From: Streptomyces calvus
GTDB taxonomy: Bacteria; Actinomycetota; Actinomycetes; Streptomycetales; Streptomycetaceae
DNA length: 64,000 bases
Assembly: GCF_006782915.1 (NCBI RefSeq)
Contig: NZ_VCNP01000010.1
Location: forward strand, 415,049 to 479,048
Reading direction: 5' to 3'
The position numbers and the translations under genes are program-made. The notes below the pieces were generated by a model. The model was not told the DNA's origin, searched no databases, and was given only the letters and a program-made list of their open reading frames with translations. Shown here piece by piece: positions 1 to 8,055 of the stretch (position 1 is its first letter; each line of letters begins with the position of its first letter).

Positions 1-262
1 GGGAGGAAGCACGGAAGGCCGGAGCCTGACAACCGGCAGCGAGAAGACCTTGCAGCGAGGCAACCTGTGCGTCCAGTTCCTCAGTGCGACGTAACGCCTC
101 CGCCTGCATGTACTCGCGGTGACTCTGGGCGGCTCGCCGTTGGTAGGCACGTGCTTGCTGTGCTTCTTGTCTCCGTCGCCTGGCATCGGCCTCAACCTGG
201 CGCTGCTGCTGCCTCTGCATCTCAGCCCAGACGCCGACCAAGCCTTGAGAACGACGACTCAT
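1..262 (-). CDS. N-terminal part of a coiled-coil, restriction-endonuclease-like protein (cut by window edge)
   Basis: The reverse strand is open from an ATG at 262 to the window edge (87 codons). The product starts MSRRSQGLVGVWAEMQ and continues as a charged, Gln/Arg/Glu/Ala-rich helix typical of a coiled coil, then a segment reading TEELDAQVASLQGLLAAGC. From memory this matches the N-terminus of Streptomyces proteins annotated as Mrr-type restriction endonucleases with a long coiled coil; the catalytic domain would lie outside the window, so the function is inference. A GGGAGGG ribosome site lies about 10 bases before this ATG; an in-frame ATG at 271 is too close to that site. Codon use is unlike the neighbours (CAA, AGA, TTG, GTT), and codon 57 (bases 92-94) is TTA, the rare bldA-read leucine codon. 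This suggests later acquisition or developmental control. Confidence 0.6.
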   Translation of the reverse strand, partial: MSRRSQGLVGVWAEMQRQQQRQVEADARRRRQEAQQARAYQRRAAQSHREYMQAEALRRTEELDAQVASLQGLLAAGCQAPAFRASS

Positions 263-287
263 ATGCTGCATGCCCTCCCCTGGCGCT

Positions 288-307
288 CTGGTTGTCCCCA
301 CAACCAG
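288..307. promoter_or_regulatory. Perfect 8-4-8 inverted repeat upstream of the truncated coiled-coil gene
   Basis: CTGGTTGT and ACAACCAG flank CCCC. The repeat lies 25 bases before the start at 262 and downstream of a possible reverse-strand -10 (TATAGA, 328-323). It could be an operator or an mRNA hairpin. The rest of 263-463 shows no gene. Confidence 0.4.
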
Positions 308-463
308 TTGTAACGGGGTGACTCTATACAGCGACAGCGATCTCGCACATCCGCCCAGCACGAGGAAACTGCTCAGCCGCCTTGGGCGGCCAAGGACGAG
401 GAAGTACCCGCCCAACTGCGTCGATGCGTCACACCCGCCGGGCACGCCGTGCGCGACGCGGTC

Positions 464-2017
464 TCAACCCCGGCGCAGCGCCCCGCTGCGCCGCAAGCGG
501 CGTATCACGGAGCGGAGTTCGGGGGACGTGGCAGGACCGGTCGCCTCGGCGGGCACGGAAGGGGTCGCCCACAGGGCGAGTTCGCGGTCGCGCGGGCCGT
601 GGACGAGGTGCGGGGTGCCGTCGCCGAAGACCTGGACCGGGTGGCGGGCGTCCCAGCGGTCCCATCCCGGTGCGCCGTCGGAGACGAACCGCACCCACGC
701 CCCGTGCATCGCGTCGGCGAGTTCCTGGGGCGCGCCCTCGCCGGAGAGTTTGCGGGCGTCGGGCTCGTCGCCGCTGTCGAAGACGAAGCCGAGTTCCAGG
801 GCGTGGCAGGCGCCCATGCCGGGCCGGTTGGAGGGCCAGGCGAACTCGTAGACGTACGACGGCTCGTCGCGGCCGTCGGACAGGCGGTGCAGCGGCAGGC
901 GGAGCAGACGGTCGGTGACCATCTGGCCGACGAGTTCGGCGGTGCCGTCGGCCGGGCGCAGGGTGCGGTAGCCGCGCGGGACCTCGCTGCCGCACCGGCA
1001 GCGGGCCATCGCGCCGGCCAGGGCGAGCGGGCCGAGGCGGTCGACGCGTTCCAGCAGGCCGCCGGGGACCAGCCACAGGCGGTACTCGTCGCGGGTCCAG
1101 CCGGTGAGCAGGCCGACGCCGGGTGCCGCGCCGTCCGTGAGCGCCTCCAGCGGATCGCGGGGCACCAGGTCGCCGTCGACGACGATGCCGAAGGCGGGGC
1201 CGCCGAGGACGGGGCTGCTGAGGCGGCCCACCTCGGCCTGCGCGCGCAGGAGTTGCGCGCGGTCGACGGCGGCGAAGGCCTCGGCGGTCGCGGGCACCTT
1301 CAGACGGGTCGCCATGCGGCGGACCATCCGTCGCACCTTCTCCCGGTCGGTGGTCTCCGGCGGCCCGCTCTGCAGGACAGCCCGCCGTACCAGTCCCCGC
1401 GCCTGCGGGGCGGCGATGAGCGCGCCGGTGCTGATGGCGCCGGCGGACTGGCCGCCGAGGGTGACACGGGCGGGGTCGCCGCCGAAGGCCGTGATCGCCT
1501 CGTGGACCCAGCCCAGGGCGGCGAGTTGGTCGCGCAGGCCGGGGTTGGCGGGGGCGTCCGGGAAGAGGCCGTAGCCCTCGACGCCGAGGCGGTAGTTGAC
1601 CGACACGAAGACCACGCCGTCGCGGGCGAAGGTGCGGCCGTCGTAGACGGGCACCGCGGACGAGCCCCTGGTCAGGGCGCCGCCGTGCAGCCACACGAAG
1701 ACGGGGAGGCGGGCGCCGGGCGACGGGTCGGGGGTCCACACGTTCAGGTTGAGGCAGTCGTCGCCGGGCACCACCGGGTCGGACAGGTACTGCGCGAAGG
1801 CCTCGGAGTAGGGGGGTTTGGGGGCCGTGGGGCCGAAGGCGGCCGCGTCGCGCACACCGTCCCAGGGTTCGGGCGGGACGGGCGGCCGGAAGCGGCGGGG
1901 GCCGAACGGGGCCGCCGCGTACGGGATCCCCCGGAACACCGCCACGCCCCGGTCCCACCGGCCGCGTACGGCACCGTACGGGGTTCTGGTCACGGGGTTC
2001 TCTCGGCCTGCCGTCAT
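464..2017 (-). CDS. Type B carboxylesterase (para-nitrobenzyl esterase family)
   Basis: A 517-residue alpha/beta hydrolase of the carboxylesterase type B family, usual length about 500. The oxyanion-hole motif HGGA is at residues 111-114, the nucleophile elbow GGQSAGA places the catalytic serine at residue 191, and the family stretch SVNYRLGVEGYG precedes it. There is no signal peptide, so it should be cytoplasmic. It hydrolyses esters; the natural substrate cannot be read from sequence. The start is either ATG 2017 (preceded by GGTGGG) or GTG 1993, which has a better-spaced GAGAGA; both keep the whole domain. It is divergent from a LacI-family gene, and the gap holds two operator-like inverted repeats, so it is a plausible LacI target. 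Confidence 0.88.
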   Translation of the reverse strand: MTAGRENPVTRTPYGAVRGRWDRGVAVFRGIPYAAAPFGPRRFRPPVPPEPWDGVRDAAAFGPTAPKPPYSEAFAQYLSDPVVPGDDCLNLNVWTPDPSPGARLPVFVWLHGGALTRGSSAVPVYDGRTFARDGVVFVSVNYRLGVEGYGLFPDAPANPGLRDQLAALGWVHEAITAFGGDPARVTLGGQSAGAISTGALIAAPQARGLVRRAVLQSGPPETTDREKVRRMVRRMATRLKVPATAEAFAAVDRAQLLRAQAEVGRLSSPVLGGPAFGIVVDGDLVPRDPLEALTDGAAPGVGLLTGWTRDEYRLWLVPGGLLERVDRLGPLALAGAMARCRCGSEVPRGYRTLRPADGTAELVGQMVTDRLLRLPLHRLSDGRDEPSYVYEFAWPSNRPGMGACHALELGFVFDSGDEPDARKLSGEGAPQELADAMHGAWVRFVSDGAPGWDRWDARHPVQVFGDGTPHLVHGPRDRELALWATPSVPAEATGPATSPELRSVIRRLRRSGALRRG

Positions 2018-2066
2018 GTGCCCACCAGCCCTTCACCGCACCGCGCTCACGCACCGGACGAACCCG

Positions 2067-2099
2067 CCGGTAACACAAGAGCACCGGAACAGTTACCGG
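2067..2099. promoter_or_regulatory. 8-17-8 inverted repeat in the esterase promoter region
   Basis: CCGGTAAC (2067-2074) and GTTACCGG (2092-2099) are perfect reverse complements, about 50 bases upstream of the esterase start. The half-site spacing of 25 bp fits a two-half-site operator. The regulator is unknown. Confidence 0.35.
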
Positions 2100-2153
2100 T
2101 ATTCCTCGGCCCGTGTGCAAGTTCTTCCCGCCCGGAGGCGGCGGATCTACAGT

Positions 2154-2167
2154 AGGAAGCGCTTTCT
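2154..2167. promoter_or_regulatory. LacI-type operator AGGAAGCGCTTTCT
   Basis: A near-perfect 14-bp palindrome (12 of 14 positions paired) with the central GCGC typical of LacI/GalR operators. It lies 32 bases before the LacI start at 2200 and about 137 bases from the esterase start. Autoregulation and control of the esterase are likely but inferred. Confidence 0.6.
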
Positions 2168-2199
2168 ATCGCTTCCATCGGCGGAGAGGTGGGTTTCCG

Positions 2200-3249
2200 A
2201 TGCCCCGTACGGGGAGTACGAGCACGGCGGCCGGGCCGACACTGGCGGTCGTGGCCCGTGAGGCGGGGGTGTCGGTGCCCACCGCGTCCAAGGTCGTCAA
2301 CGGCCGGGACGACGTGGCCCCGGAGACCCGCCGGCGCGTCACGGAGGCCCTGGACCGGCTCGGCTACGTCAGAAGACCCCGGTTCGACGCCCGGCCGCCG
2401 CGCCTGGTGGACCTCGTGATGCACTCCCTGGAGGACTCCGCGTCGGGCGCGGTGCTGCACGGCGCCGAGCGGGCCGCGCACGACGCGGGCCTGGAGATCG
2501 TCGTCTCGACCGCCCCGGTCCGCGCTCGCGCCGAGCGCCCGGAGCGGGGCTGGCTGGACAGGATCGTGCCGCGCGGGTCGGCCGGGATCCTGTTCCACCT
2601 GGCCGGACCGAGCGAGCCGCAGTACGCGTGGCTGGAGCACCACCGCATCCCGTTCGTGCTGATCGACCCGGTGCACGAGCCGCCGCCCGGCGCCGTCTCG
2701 GTGGGCGGGGCGAACTGGCAGGGCGGCGTGACGGCCACGGAACACCTGCTGTCCCTGGGACACGAACGCATCGCCGTGGTCGCCGGGCACCGGAGCACCA
2801 TGGCCGTCACCGCCCGCATCGCCGGCTACCGCTCCGCCCTCGCCGCCGCGGGCGTGCGCCACCGCCCCGAGTACGTCCGGCAGGCCGGGTCCGGCGAGGA
2901 CGCCGCCCGCTGCCGCATGCGGGAACTCCTCGACCTGCCGGAGCCGCCGACGGCCGTCTTCGTCTGCTCGGACCGCATGGTGCCCGGCGTGTACGAGGCC
3001 CTGAGCGAGACGGGACTGCGCGTCCCGGACGACATGAGCGTCGTCGGCTTCGACGACCTGCCCGAGGCCCGCTGGCTCACTCCGGCCGTGACCACGGTCC
3101 GTCAGCCCCTGTCGGAGATGGCGGCGACGGCCCTGCACCTGCTCCTGCGCATGATGGACGGCAACCGCCCGGAGAGCACCCGCACGGAACTGTCGACCCG
3201 GCTGGTGGAACGGGCGAGCACGGCGGGGCCGGCACCCGGATGTCCGTGA
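2200..3249 (+). CDS. LacI-family transcriptional regulator
   Basis: A 349-residue regulator. The N-terminal LacI helix-turn-helix is clear (LAVVAREAGVSVPTASKVVN, then RRRVTEALDRLGYV), followed by a periplasmic-binding-protein-like effector domain that ends in the family pattern VVGFDDLPEARWLTPAVTTV. The ATG at 2200 is chosen because GGAGAGG (2183-2189) lies just before it and the HTH begins about 18 residues later. The open frame reaches back to 2113, but those extra codons look non-coding. It is divergent from a type B esterase, with a LacI-like palindrome between them. The effector is probably a small sugar or a related metabolite, unknown here. Confidence 0.9.
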   Translation: MPRTGSTSTAAGPTLAVVAREAGVSVPTASKVVNGRDDVAPETRRRVTEALDRLGYVRRPRFDARPPRLVDLVMHSLEDSASGAVLHGAERAAHDAGLEIVVSTAPVRARAERPERGWLDRIVPRGSAGILFHLAGPSEPQYAWLEHHRIPFVLIDPVHEPPPGAVSVGGANWQGGVTATEHLLSLGHERIAVVAGHRSTMAVTARIAGYRSALAAAGVRHRPEYVRQAGSGEDAARCRMRELLDLPEPPTAVFVCSDRMVPGVYEALSETGLRVPDDMSVVGFDDLPEARWLTPAVTTVRQPLSEMAATALHLLLRMMDGNRPESTRTELSTRLVERASTAGPAPGCP

Positions 3250-3318
3250 ACGTCCGTCATGTCAGGCCGGGGTGACGTACCATCGGCCGACCGTGGCGCC
3301 CTATATCACAGGGCCTGA

Positions 3319-3338
3319 CCGATACAAGCCGTTATCGG
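3319..3338. promoter_or_regulatory. 6-8-6 inverted repeat between lacI and the membrane-protein gene
   Basis: CCGATA (3319-3324) and TATCGG (3333-3338) are perfectly inverted. The site is about 55 bases before the -10 of the next gene. It could be an operator or a weak transcription-end hairpin. Confidence 0.25.
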
Positions 3339-3403
3339 GCCGCTCTCAGCCACCTTTCTCCCACATCACCTTCTGTCACCTCGTCCGCCCTTATGCTGCC
3401 CGC

Positions 3404-4153
3404 GTGACCAACGACGTGACGAGCGCCACACCGAGCGCGTCGGCAGGTGCGAACCCCCCGGACGACGCGGCGACGACGCCTCCCCCGTGGCCGCGGCGTG
3501 CGGTGCTGTGGGTGCGCGACGCCTCCAAGGGTGCCTGGCCGCTCACCCTGCTGCTCCTGGCCGATCTCGTGACCGTCCTCGGCGCGGGCGCCATCTGGCT
3601 GACGCTCGGCGGGGATCCCACGGTGGTCGGCGCGACGGCCGCGGCCCTGCTGGCCTTCGCCGCGGCCATGCTGCCGCTGCTCCGGCGCGACAGCGCCGAC
3701 CGGGAACCGCCGTGGTTCCCGCCGTTCGTCCTCGTGGTCATCCCGCTGGCCGTGCTGACCGTGGGGCTGCCCGCGCTGGGCATCCGGACGTATCTGGAGA
3801 GCCGCCCCGTGGACGTGACGAACCGCGTGGAACTCGACTTCGCCCCTCCGCTGGTGGACGGCGAGACGGCCACGGCAACCGTGCGGACCGGCGACGCGAA
3901 GCCGCGGCTCGACATCGCCTTCGACGTCCTCCCGCACGATCCCGCCGCACCCGTGTGCACACCGGGCAGCGAGCTGACCGTGACGCTGCGCTCGGGCTCC
4001 GGACGGAACCAGAGCCAGACCGGCGCGCCCGGCACCGAGTTCACCTTCGGCCTGGGACGCGGAACGACCGAGGCCCGGCTGTCCGTCCAGGTGCACGCGG
4101 AACCGGGCTGCGAAGTGAAACTGGCCGTCGCCTCGGCGCGGATGGACGACTAG
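3404..4153 (+). CDS. Two-helix membrane protein of unknown function
   Basis: A 249-residue protein. A Pro/Ala-rich N-terminal stretch is followed by three hydrophobic segments near residues 42-62, 70-86 and 105-122, then a C-terminal domain of about 120 residues with two cysteines (VCTPG and GCEVK) that is probably outside the membrane. I do not recognise a named family. The start is taken as GTG 3404: a -10 hexamer TATGCT (3392-3397) stands 6 bases before it with no ribosome site, the arrangement of a leaderless Streptomyces mRNA. The next gene begins 9 bases after the stop and its ribosome site overlaps this stop, so the two form an operon. That suggests a link with the downstream solute-binding lipoprotein. 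Confidence 0.75.
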   Translation: MTNDVTSATPSASAGANPPDDAATTPPPWPRRAVLWVRDASKGAWPLTLLLLADLVTVLGAGAIWLTLGGDPTVVGATAAALLAFAAAMLPLLRRDSADREPPWFPPFVLVVIPLAVLTVGLPALGIRTYLESRPVDVTNRVELDFAPPLVDGETATATVRTGDAKPRLDIAFDVLPHDPAAPVCTPGSELTVTLRSGSGRNQSQTGAPGTEFTFGLGRGTTEARLSVQVHAEPGCEVKLAVASARMDD

Positions 4154-4162
4154 GAAAGCCCG

Positions 4163-5062
4163 GTGACCGCCATGACGCACGCTCCGCACCACCCGCGCCG
4201 CCGGCGCCCGACGGGTCACCGTCTCGCCCGTCTCACGGCGGCGGCCCTGCTGCTGCTCACCGGCGCGGCCTGCACGGGCACCGACGACGGCGACGAGGAC
4301 CACCTCCACGGCACCGTCTTCATCGGCGGGAAGAACGACCAGCCGGGCTTCAACCTCAGCAAGGGGCCCACCGACCGCGGCTTCGAGGTCGACCTGGCCG
4401 CCTACCTCGGCCGGCAGATCGGCTTCACCCCGAAGTTCTACGACGTCGTCTCCTCCCAGCGGGAGCAGGAACTCGTCTCCGAGTCGTCGGCCCTCGTCAT
4501 CGCCACCTACTCCATCACCCCGGAGCGGGACAGGAAGGTCGACTTCGTGGGCCCGTACTTCGTCACCAAGCAGGCCTTCCTGGTCCGCGAGGACTACCAG
4601 GGCATCAAGCGGGAGAAGGACGTCGCCGGCAAGGTGGTCTGCACGGTCGAGAACTCCACGTCGGCCATCGCTCCCCTGCCCGGCGACACGACCCCGCACC
4701 TGGAGAGCACCTACTCGACGTGCGTGCGCAAGCTGCAACAGGGCGACGTCGACGCGGTGTTCACCGACGAGGCGCTGCTCTACGGCTTCGTCGAGCAGCA
4801 GAAGAACAGCAAGGTCCCCCTCAGGGTCGTGCCCGACGTGTCGTTCGGGAACATCAACCGGTACGGCATCGGGCTGCCGCAGGGCCGGACCAGCGACTGC
4901 CGCAAGCTCCGGAAGGCGTTGCGCGGCTACCTCGCCGAGGAGTGGGCCGGCGACGTCAAGGCGCAACTGCCCGCGCTGGTCGCCGCGTACCCGGGTGACT
5001 GGGAGAACCAGTTCCGTCCCGATCCGGAGGACGTGGACACGTACTCCTCCTGCGGGGACTGA
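4163..5062 (+). CDS. Extracellular solute-binding lipoprotein (amino-acid type, SBP_bac_3)
   Basis: A 299-residue secreted lipoprotein. An Arg-rich n-region and hydrophobic core end at LLTGAAC, a somewhat atypical lipobox, with the lipid-modified cysteine near residue 36. The mature part has family-3 binding-protein features (GFEVDLAAYLGRQIGF, then YSITPERDRKVDFVGPYFVT), as in glutamate/glutamine-type ABC receptors. No permease or ATPase gene is adjacent, so it is either an orphan receptor or part of a sensory pair with the upstream membrane protein. AGGAAAG (4152-4158), overlapping the preceding stop, serves the GTG at 4163; an in-frame ATG at 4172 is possible. The stop directly abuts the stop of the convergent ThuA-like gene. 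Confidence 0.85.
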   Translation: MTAMTHAPHHPRRRRPTGHRLARLTAAALLLLTGAACTGTDDGDEDHLHGTVFIGGKNDQPGFNLSKGPTDRGFEVDLAAYLGRQIGFTPKFYDVVSSQREQELVSESSALVIATYSITPERDRKVDFVGPYFVTKQAFLVREDYQGIKREKDVAGKVVCTVENSTSAIAPLPGDTTPHLESTYSTCVRKLQQGDVDAVFTDEALLYGFVEQQKNSKVPLRVVPDVSFGNINRYGIGLPQGRTSDCRKLRKALRGYLAEEWAGDVKAQLPALVAAYPGDWENQFRPDPEDVDTYSSCGD

Positions 5063-5722
5063 TCAGCGGGCGGCGGCCCAGGTGATCCCGCCCAGCAGGT
5101 GGGCACGGAAGTCCGGGTCGTCGTAGATCTCGGCGGTGTGGCCGAGGGCCGTGTAGAAGACGCGGCCGGCGCCCTGGTCGCGGCACCAGACCAGCGGGTG
5201 GTCGTCGCCCATGCCGCCGCCGTCGTACGACGACTCGTCGGCACGGACCAGGACGCGCACGCGTCCCCGCGGGTTGGTGCGGAAGTCGTACCACTCGTCG
5301 GTGACGTGCCAGACGGCGGGCAGGTGCCGGGTCGCCGGATGGTCGTGGTCCTCGACCACGGCGCGGCCCGGCTGGAGCGCCGGGTGGCGGTCGAAGCGGG
5401 CGCCGAGCAGGTCGCCGTAGTACGGCCAGTCGTACTCCGTGCAGGCCGCGGCGTGCACGCCGACGAAACCGCCGCCCGCCTCGACGTACGCGCCGAGCCG
5501 CCGCCGGCCGGCCGGGGTGAGGACCTCGCCGCTGGTGGAGAGGAACACGACGGCGGCGTACCGGTCGAGCGGCGCCTCGAAAACGGCGGGGTCCTCGGTC
5601 GCGTCGACCCCGAGGGCACGGGAGCCGCCGAGGCCGCGCAGGGCGGCGATCCCGGCCGGAATGGAGTCGTGCCGGTAGTCGGCGGTGCGGGTGTAGACGA
5701 GGAGCGCGGGAGTGGCGGCCAT
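5063..5722 (-). CDS. ThuA-like domain protein (trehalose-utilisation type)
   Basis: A 219-residue, single-domain protein of the ThuA/class-I glutamine-amidotransferase-like fold. Recognisable stretches are ALLVYTRTADYRHDS, GGGFVGVHAA, DHPLVWCRDQGAGRVFYTALGH and the C-terminal LLGGITWAA. Members take part in sugar metabolism, such as keto-trehalose handling in rhizobia, but their chemistry is poorly defined. It has no signal peptide. The start at 5722 gives the standard ThuA N-terminus. It is divergent from a LysR regulator at 5874 with a 151-bp gap, so LysR may control it. It abuts the convergent solute-binding gene. Confidence 0.85.
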   Translation of the reverse strand: MAATPALLVYTRTADYRHDSIPAGIAALRGLGGSRALGVDATEDPAVFEAPLDRYAAVVFLSTSGEVLTPAGRRRLGAYVEAGGGFVGVHAAACTEYDWPYYGDLLGARFDRHPALQPGRAVVEDHDHPATRHLPAVWHVTDEWYDFRTNPRGRVRVLVRADESSYDGGGMGDDHPLVWCRDQGAGRVFYTALGHTAEIYDDPDFRAHLLGGITWAAAR

Positions 5723-5873
5723 GCGCCGGAGCCTATGCGAGGACGGCGGAAACCCCGGTGGCGGGAGGCCGCTGCACCGGTGCGGAGGGCCGGGAGCAGC
5801 TCCACGTCGGCCAGGTCGGCCGCTTACGATGACAGCGTCTGCGGTGGGCCGCCGCGGGAGAGGACGGGAGCCG

Positions 5874-6773
5874 ATGAGCAGCCTTCGCCAGTTCGAGTAC
5901 GCCCTGGCGGTCGCCGAGGAGGGCTCGGTGACGGCCGCGGCGGAACGGCTGCACGTCGCCCAGCCGTCGGTGTCCCAGCAGATCCGCGGCCTGGAGCGGG
6001 AACTCGGCGTGCAGTTGTTCGCCCGCACGCCGACCGGGCTGGTGCCCACGGTGGTCGGGCGTGCGTTCCTGCGGGAGGCGGAAATCGCGGTGAGCGCGTC
6101 GCGGCGGGCGCGGGCGACGGCGCGGGCGGGTGCCGACGAGCTGGTCGGCGAGCTGGTGGTCGCCGTGCAGATGGGTTTCGGCACACAGCAGTTGCCGCGC
6201 GCGCTGAGTGCGCTGCGCCGCCGTTTCCCGCGGCTGGAGGTCACCGTCTTCGAGGAGCCGAGCGCCGCCGAGCTGGAGCGGCTGTGCCGCCGGGGCGTGC
6301 TGGACTTCGCGCTGATGCCGGCGTGCGAGCGGGGCCCCGCCGGGGCCCACCACCTCGGCGACGAGGAGCTCGTCGTGGTGCTGGGCGCCGGACAGCGGCA
6401 GGCGGCCGCGGACCGGGTCGCGCTGCGCGACCTGGCGGGCGAGCCGTGGGTGCGGTTCGACCGCGACAGCGCGCTCGACGGCGTCCTGCTGAACGTGCTG
6501 CGGGACAACGGTCTGACGCCGGCCACGGCCGCCCGCGTGTCCCAGACGGCGACGGCCGTGCGCTGGGCCGCGCAGGGCCTGGGGGTGACCCTGGTACCGG
6601 CGTCGGCGGTGCCCGACGGCCACGAGCACCTCGTCCGCCCGGTGTCCCCGGCCGTGTCCCAGCCCGTCATCGCCGTGGTCCGGCAGGACGCGGGCCCGGC
6701 CGAGACGGCCCTGCTCGAACTCCTGCGCGAGGAAGAGTGGTTCGTGCCCGCTTCCTCCTCACCGGCGTCCTGA
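5874..6773 (+). CDS. LysR-family transcriptional regulator
   Basis: A 299-residue regulator. The N-terminal winged HTH reads LRQFEYALAVAEEGSVTAAA, followed by RLHVAQPSVSQQIRGLE; a LysR substrate domain follows from about residue 85 to the end. ATG 5874 has a GGGAG site 3 bases upstream and gives the usual length; the longer open frame has no ribosome site. It is divergent from the ThuA-like gene, the classical LysR arrangement for control of a neighbour. The inducer is unknown. The 209 bp between its stop and the next gene (6774-6982) shows no gene; its AT content is higher than average. Confidence 0.9.
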   Translation: MSSLRQFEYALAVAEEGSVTAAAERLHVAQPSVSQQIRGLERELGVQLFARTPTGLVPTVVGRAFLREAEIAVSASRRARATARAGADELVGELVVAVQMGFGTQQLPRALSALRRRFPRLEVTVFEEPSAAELERLCRRGVLDFALMPACERGPAGAHHLGDEELVVVLGAGQRQAAADRVALRDLAGEPWVRFDRDSALDGVLLNVLRDNGLTPATAARVSQTATAVRWAAQGLGVTLVPASAVPDGHEHLVRPVSPAVSQPVIAVVRQDAGPAETALLELLREEEWFVPASSSPAS

Positions 6774-6982
6774 CGGGCCCGGAGGGAAACGGGCGCGACC
6801 ACGACCGGGGTCGCGCTGGGGAAGGAACTCCGGCATGGGCGAACACAGCGACAGGAACGTGAACATCGCGGGCCCGTTCCTCTTCTCATGAATCGGCGGC
6901 GTGCCCGGTTCCCTGATCCGTATTCGACGTACGGCATCCGAATCCCAAATGCCGGGAACGGCGTTCCGGAATTCCGTTTCCC

Positions 6983-7762
6983 TCACCCCCTGGGGAATTC
7001 GCCGCCGTCCACGACGAGGTTGCTGCCGGTCAGCCAGCCCGCCCGGTCGGACACCAGGAAGAGCACGGCGTGGGCGATGTCGTCGGGCTCGCCGTCGCGT
7101 CCGAGCGGCGGGGTGGCGACGGCGGCGGTCCGCCCCGAGTCCGCGCCCAGGCGCGCCCACTGCTCGCGGGTCGCCTCGCCGCCGGGGGTGGCGGTCCTGC
7201 CAGGGGTCACCGTGTTGACCCGGATGCCGAACGGGGCGAGTTCCAGCGCCAGTCCGCGACTGTAGTTCTCCAGCGCCGCCTTCGCCGCCGTGTAGTGCAG
7301 GAACGGCGGCGCCGAGGTGGGAACCGCGGCGGAGGAGACGTGCACGATCACCCCGGAGCGCCGTTCCCGCATCCCCGGCACCAGCAGCGAGTCCAGCCGG
7401 ACCGCCGCCAGGTAGTTCAGGTCCAGGGCGTTCTGCCACTCCTCGTCGGGGATGGTCGAGGCACTCGGGTGCGGTCGTGCCCCGCCCGCGTTGTCGACCA
7501 GGATGTCCACCCCGCCCAGTACCTCCCGCGCGGCCTCGGCGAGCGCCTCCGCTCCGGCCCTGGTGCGCACGTCGGCCTCCACGAAGGCGGCCCCCTCGGG
7601 CACCGTGCCCGTCGCCGACCTCGCGGTGGTGAGCACCTCGGCGCCCGCGCCCAGGAGTTGACGCACGACGGCCGCCCCGATGCCGCGTGAGCCCCCCGTC
7701 ACCAGGGCCCGCTTTCCCGCGAGCTCTTGCGTTCCGTTCTCGTCCTTCTCAGCCGTGGCCAT
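6983..7762 (-). CDS. Short-chain dehydrogenase/reductase (classical SDR)
   Basis: A 259-residue SDR. The cofactor motif TGGSRGIG lies near residue 21, NAGG near residue 92, the catalytic Ser in HVSSAA, and YTAAK carries the Tyr-Lys pair. The C-terminus has the SDR ending WLTGSNLVVDGGE. It should be a cytoplasmic NAD(P)H-dependent oxidoreductase; the substrate is not predictable. The start at 7762 is supported by GAGAGGA about 8 bases upstream. The 293-bp stretch 7763-8055 has no gene; it is relatively AT-rich and should hold the promoter. The LuxR-type gene upstream on the same strand is far enough away to be a separate unit. Confidence 0.9.
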   Translation of the reverse strand: MATAEKDENGTQELAGKRALVTGGSRGIGAAVVRQLLGAGAEVLTTARSATGTVPEGAAFVEADVRTRAGAEALAEAAREVLGGVDILVDNAGGARPHPSASTIPDEEWQNALDLNYLAAVRLDSLLVPGMRERRSGVIVHVSSAAVPTSAPPFLHYTAAKAALENYSRGLALELAPFGIRVNTVTPGRTATPGGEATREQWARLGADSGRTAAVATPPLGRDGEPDDIAHAVLFLVSDRAGWLTGSNLVVDGGEFPRG

Positions 7763-8055
7763 GCCACCGGTCCTCTCGCATCGTGTATGTGACCGCCCGA
7801 CGGAAAAGGGAAAAGGGAAAGTGACCGGGTCGCGTGCAGGAACTGCCGTTCCGAAGGAATCGCGACCCGTTTCCCGTCGAGCTGTTTTCACGCTACGTTC
7901 GCGAAAGAGCGGGAGGCAAAGACGAATTTCGAGCAGGGGGTATAGGGATGTCCTATGGCGTCACCGCCACCGCTGCCGTCCGGTTCGCGAGGGCTGCGGG
8001 GGCCGTGGTGCGGGTTCGGCCGGACGGAGCGCGGTTTTCGTGCCGGGCCCGGAGT

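Noticed and set aside
429..2155. Long ORFs on both strands over the esterase gene
   Set aside because: Shadows caused by high GC; only the minus-strand frame shows family motifs and correct third-position GC.
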